Source: Variovorax gracilis (lineage in GTDB: Bacteria > Pseudomonadota > Gammaproteobacteria > Burkholderiales > Burkholderiaceae_C). Taken from it: a stretch of 64,000 nucleotides of DNA. Position numbers and translations under genes: made by a program. The notes below the pieces were generated by a model. That model did not search any database and was not told the DNA's origin. It was given only the letters and a program-made list of their open reading frames with translations. Below are positions 60,806-64,000 of this stretch, piece by piece (the first letter of the stretch is position 1; the number at the start of each line of letters is the position of its first letter). The stretch is from positions 868,001 to 932,000 of the forward strand of contig NZ_JASZYF010000001.1 in NCBI RefSeq assembly GCF_030317115.1, in the 5' to 3' direction.

Positions 60806-63166
60806 TCAGAGTTCGAGGACCAGCCTGCCGCTTCCGCTGCAGGCCCGCGAGCAGCAGGTCATCATCTTCGTGCCGGCCTCGCGTTCGGCTCGCGTGAGCA
60901 CGACGTCGCGATGGTCGACCTTGCCGGCCAGCACGCGCACCTCACACGAACCGCAGAGCCCCTCCTCGCAATCGCTCTGGACATCGATGTTGGCCGCGCG
61001 CAGGGCGCTCAGCACGGTCTGGTCGGCAGGCACGTGCACGACGATGCCGGAGTCCTTCAACTCGACGTCGAAGGCGTGTTCGCGAGAAGGGTCGAGGGTT
61101 CGCAGGGTCGACTCGAAGTGCTCGACATGGAGCGCGTCCTCGGGCCACGTGGCGCAATGCGCCTCCAGCGCCGACAGCATGCGCAGCGGCCCGCACGCAT
61201 AGATCTGGGTGCCGGGTTCGGGCGAGGCGAGCAGCGCCGCAAGGTCGTTGCGCCGGCCTTCGTCGCCGGCGTAGACGATCAGTCGCTTGCCGTGCAGTCC
61301 GGTCAACTCGTCGACCATGGCCATGCTGGCGCGCGAGCGGCCGCTGTAGTGCAGCGCGTAGTCGATGCCCAATGCCTTCGCGCGTCGCGCCATCGCACTC
61401 ACCGGCGTGATTCCGATGCCTCCGGCGACGAAGATCACTTTCTTCACCGTCTCGTCGAGGTGGAAGTGATTGCGCGGGCCGCGGATCTTGAGCTTGTCTC
61501 CGGCCTTCACGTTCGCATGCACCCAGGCCGAACCACCGCGGCCGTCCGCTTCGCGCAGCACCGCGATCTCGAGCGCGTTCACGTCGTCGGGGTCGCCGCA
61601 CAGCGAGTACTGCCGCGAGAGTTCCGGATGGCCGCACTCGATGTCGATATGCGAACCCGGTGTCCAGCGCGGCATAGGGCGACCGTCCGGAGCGACGAGG
61701 CGGAGTTTCACGATGCCGTCCGCCACCCGCGTGACGCTCTCCACCACGACCGGCCGCGTGATCGCGCCCTTCGAGGGTTCGCCGAGCCGCACGGGCACGG
61801 AGACTTCGGGATGGCGCAGCGCGGCTTGCGTGCGCTCGGGGTTGCGGGCCGGATCCCATTCGACCCACAGGTGCTCCGGACCCCGGAACGAGGTGTTGGG
61901 CACGTACGAGAACGCCTGCGCCGAAAGGCGCATGTGGGGCAGCCGGCGCGTGAACTCCTCCAGGAAGATCTGCATCTCCATGCGCGCCAGGTTCTTGCCC
62001 ATGCACTGGTGCGAGCCATAGCCGAAGGTGAGATGGTCGCTCGCGTTGTCACGCCGGATGTCGAACAGGTCGGCGTCCGCGAATCGGGCCTGGTCGTGGT
62101 TGGCCGACGAGGTGACGATCAGCAGCTTCGAGCCGGCGGGCAGGTCGACGCCACCCACCTGCGCATCGGACGTGACGATGCGGCGCCATGCCGCGACCGA
62201 GCCGTTGTGGCGCAGGCATTCCTCCACCGCGTTGGGGATCAGGCTCGGGTCTTCGCAGATGTCTCGCCACGCGTCGGGGTGCTGCAGCAGCAGCTTCATC
62301 GCGTTGGCGGTGGCGTTGGCCGTGGTCTCGTGTGCCGCGACGATGCCGGCCATCATCATCGAGTGGAGGTATGAGTCGGTGACGACCTCAGGCAACTGGC
62401 GCTGCTTGCGCAGCCCGTATTGCATCCAGCCGCCGCCTTCCGGGTCCTGGCGCATCTTGTCCAGCACCTTGCCGGCGAACTGCCAGAAGTTGCCGACCGC
62501 ATGCGCCACCGCCACCTGCTCTTCCGGCTTCGGCCGGCCCCAGGTGTTGACGGTGTGCGCGATCGAATACTTGCGCAGCGTGTCCATGTCTTCCTCTGGC
62601 ACGCCGAGGAAATGCAGGGCCACGGTCAGCGGCACTTCCCAGAGCATCTGGTCCACCAAGTCGGCGCGGCCGTCATCGATGAAGCGGTCGACGTACTCGC
62701 GCGCGAGCTGCCGCACCATCGGCTCGTGGTGCTTGAGTTCCTCGGGCGTGAACGGGTCCATCAAGGCGCGGCGGCGCGGCATGTGCGCCGGCTCGTCCTC
62801 GTTGACCAGCGTGCGGTTCAGCGCGAAGCCGTAGGACGCGAGCACCGCGTTCGCCTCATCGCCGGTCGGCGTGATCTTCTCGAGCGCGATGGAGGGGCTG
62901 AAGGTGATGTTGTCGCGAAAGATGGCCTTGATGTCGTCATAGCGCGTGACCACCCAGTAGCCGAGCTTCGGGCTCCAGAAGATCGGCTCCTGCTCGCGCG
63001 CCCAGCGTACGTACTCGGGTGGATCCTGCTGGTAGCCGTCCTCGAAGGGATCGAAGTCGGCGGCGCGCTGGCTGACCGGGCAGCCGGTCGGCGTTCGCTC
63101 GCCGGACAGCGCACCATGCGCCACTGGGCAACCGGCGGTTCCACGCGGGACTTCAACACTGCTCAT
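60806..63166 (-). CDS. Self-sufficient cytochrome P450-reductase-ferredoxin fusion (CYP116B-like)
   Basis: A 786-residue single-chain monooxygenase. The haem domain (about 1-440) has the I-helix AAHETT (278-283), ExxR (Glu316-Arg319) and the haem ligand Cys388 in FGYGSHQCMG. An FMN/NAD(P)H reductase domain follows (about 465-690; SRQYSLCGDP, AGGIGITPV). Last is a [2Fe-2S] ferredoxin domain with Cys733, 738, 741 and 771/772. This order is that of P450-PFOR (CYP116B) enzymes, which need only NAD(P)H and oxygen. The N-terminus repeats a GCPV motif at 12-15 and 28-31. The substrate is unknown; CYP116B members attack thiocarbamates and aromatic or fatty compounds. Confidence 0.93.
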   Translation of the reverse strand: MSSVEVPRGTAGCPVAHGALSGERTPTGCPVSQRAADFDPFEDGYQQDPPEYVRWAREQEPIFWSPKLGYWVVTRYDDIKAIFRDNITFSPSIALEKITPTGDEANAVLASYGFALNRTLVNEDEPAHMPRRRALMDPFTPEELKHHEPMVRQLAREYVDRFIDDGRADLVDQMLWEVPLTVALHFLGVPEEDMDTLRKYSIAHTVNTWGRPKPEEQVAVAHAVGNFWQFAGKVLDKMRQDPEGGGWMQYGLRKQRQLPEVVTDSYLHSMMMAGIVAAHETTANATANAMKLLLQHPDAWRDICEDPSLIPNAVEECLRHNGSVAAWRRIVTSDAQVGGVDLPAGSKLLIVTSSANHDQARFADADLFDIRRDNASDHLTFGYGSHQCMGKNLARMEMQIFLEEFTRRLPHMRLSAQAFSYVPNTSFRGPEHLWVEWDPARNPERTQAALRHPEVSVPVRLGEPSKGAITRPVVVESVTRVADGIVKLRLVAPDGRPMPRWTPGSHIDIECGHPELSRQYSLCGDPDDVNALEIAVLREADGRGGSAWVHANVKAGDKLKIRGPRNHFHLDETVKKVIFVAGGIGITPVSAMARRAKALGIDYALHYSGRSRASMAMVDELTGLHGKRLIVYAGDEGRRNDLAALLASPEPGTQIYACGPLRMLSALEAHCATWPEDALHVEHFESTLRTLDPSREHAFDVELKDSGIVVHVPADQTVLSALRAANIDVQSDCEEGLCGSCEVRVLAGKVDHRDVVLTRAEREAGTKMMTCCSRACSGSGRLVLEL

Positions 63167-63179
63167 GGCGCGCGCCTCC

Positions 63180-64000
63180 TCAGTCCAGGGAAATCTTCAG
63201 GTCACGGATCAGCTTCTGCCACTTGGTGGTTTCGGCCTTCAGCAACTCCGCGAACTGCGCGGGCGTGTTGCCGACGGGCTCCACACCGAAGTCGACCAGC
63301 CGCTTGCTGACGGCCGGATCATGGATGGCCGCAACGACCTGCTTGTTGATCGCGGCGATCGTCGCCGGGGGCGTGCCCGCTGGCACGACCATGCCGACGA
63401 GCGCGGCGGCTTCGACGTTCTTGAATCCCAATTCGGCAAAGGTCGGCACGTCCGGCAATTGCGGCAGCCGGGTCGCGTTGGCCACGGCGAGCGCCTTGAC
63501 CTTTCCGCCCTTGATGAAGCCGGCACCCGCGGCCAGGTCGACCATCATGGCCGGGATCTGCCCGCCGGCGACGTCGGCCAGGGCCGGCGCGGCGCCGCGA
63601 TACGGCGCATGGACCATCTCGAGGCCGGCTTCCGACTTCAGCAGTTCCATCGCCAGGTGATGCGGGCTTCCGGCCCCGGCCGAGCCGTAGTTGATGCCGC
63701 CGGGCTTGGCCTTGGCCTGGGCGATGAAATCCTTGGCGTCCTTGACCTCGATGCCGGGGCCCGCGACCAGGATCATCGGGAAGCGCCCCATCAGCGTGAC
63801 GGGTGCGAGGTCCTTGGTCGGGCTGTAGCTGAGCGACTTGTAAAGCACCGGGTTGAAGACCAGCGTGCCGTTGTCAGCCGAAAGCACCGTGTAGCCATCC
63901 GCCGCGGCACGCGCCACCTCGGCGGCACCGAGCGCCGTGTTGCCGCCCGGCTTGTTGTCGACGACGACAGGCTGGCCCGCCTGTGTCGACCAGGTCTGGC
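63180..64000 (-). CDS. Bug-family tripartite tricarboxylate transporter binding protein, partial
   Basis: About 273 C-terminal residues are visible; the N-terminus with the signal peptide lies beyond the window. The Bug/TctC pattern is plain: QPVVVDNKPGGNTALGAAEVARA, then SYSPTKDLAPVTLMG, INYGSAGAGSPHHLAMELLK and PYRGAAPALADVAGGQIP. Such proteins bind small carboxylates or other ligands in the periplasm and are extremely numerous in Burkholderiales, mostly without an adjacent TctAB membrane pair. It is 13 bases before the P450 start on the same strand, so the ligand may be related to the P450 substrate. Confidence 0.9.
   Translation of the reverse strand, partial: QTWSTQAGQPVVVDNKPGGNTALGAAEVARAAADGYTVLSADNGTLVFNPVLYKSLSYSPTKDLAPVTLMGRFPMILVAGPGIEVKDAKDFIAQAKAKPGGINYGSAGAGSPHHLAMELLKSEAGLEMVHAPYRGAAPALADVAGGQIPAMMVDLAAGAGFIKGGKVKALAVANATRLPQLPDVPTFAELGFKNVEAAALVGMVVPAGTPPATIAAINKQVVAAIHDPAVSKRLVDFGVEPVGNTPAQFAELLKAETTKWQKLIRDLKISLD

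Noticed and set aside
1..64000. CRISPR arrays, tRNA/rRNA genes, insertion sequences and attachment sites
   Set aside because: No regularly spaced repeats, no cloverleaf or rRNA-like sequence and no transposase or terminal inverted repeats were recognised by reading; a tRNA or covariance search was not possible here.

Overview
The window is 64 kb of high-GC chromosomal DNA. It suggests a Betaproteobacterium of the order Burkholderiales, most likely a Variovorax-like member of the Comamonadaceae. That is inference from gene content: a Bug-type tripartite-transporter binding protein at the right edge, an MdtABC/MuxABC-like pump with its own outer-membrane factor, an E. coli-type GshA, EgtB/EgtD, LytTR regulators, and dense overlapping gene starts (ATGA, GTGA). 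I see no rRNA, tRNA, CRISPR array, insertion sequence or prophage; apart from short regulatory gaps the window is almost fully coding.

Left third (0-20 kb). Minus-strand genes for a class III aminotransferase, a solute-binding protein, an Asp/Glu-racemase-like protein and a truncated GNAT acetyltransferase diverge from a MurR/RpiR regulator, with four related palindromic sites between them. A four-gene RND efflux operon follows (adaptor, two permeases, outer-membrane factor), with an 11-bp-period direct repeat in front of it. Next come three small membrane proteins, a secreted hydrolase and a LytS/LytR-type two-component pair, closed by a clear terminator; then a PXPV-repeat secreted protein and glnS.

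Middle (20-46 kb). An AstE-like deacylase diverges from an hsdM-hsdS pair that has no hsdR. A TetR/SnoaL/aldo-keto reductase stretch carries two repeated operator-like sites. Then come a YlqF GTPase, a membrane LytTR regulator diverging from an acyltransferase, a ribosome hibernation factor, a secreted cupredoxin-like protein facing a cysteine-free superoxide-reductase-like protein, a histidine kinase/receiver pair, and a receiver-linked nucleotide cyclase. After these lie a coupled pair made of an unrecognised membrane protein and an M15 peptidase, an epoxide-hydrolase-like enzyme, an SDR, a lone receiver, gshA, a carboxylesterase, a thioredoxin-like [2Fe-2S] protein, and a LysR regulator diverging from an MHS transporter and an M14-type peptidase.

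Right third (46-64 kb). A 1038-residue autotransporter with 68-residue repeats is followed by small conserved genes (a YedI-like membrane protein, a GNAT, a 48-residue basic protein, VF530, a ferredoxin), an MFS exporter, an RluA-type pseudouridine synthase and a universal stress protein. The ergothioneine genes egtB-egtD follow, continuing into a DUF427 protein and a 2OG-Fe dioxygenase. Then come an NDH-2-like dehydrogenase with a thioesterase and a RidA protein, a decayed LprI-like remnant, a self-sufficient P450-reductase fusion, and a partial Bug-family binding protein.

No single block is obviously a new defence or mobile system. The stretches most worth following are the membrane protein/M15 pair at 34.98-36.73 kb, the extended egt cluster at 54.8-58.1 kb, the cysteine-free SOR-like protein with its signalling neighbours at 30.6-35.0 kb, and the hsdMS pair without a nuclease at 21.4-24.3 kb.
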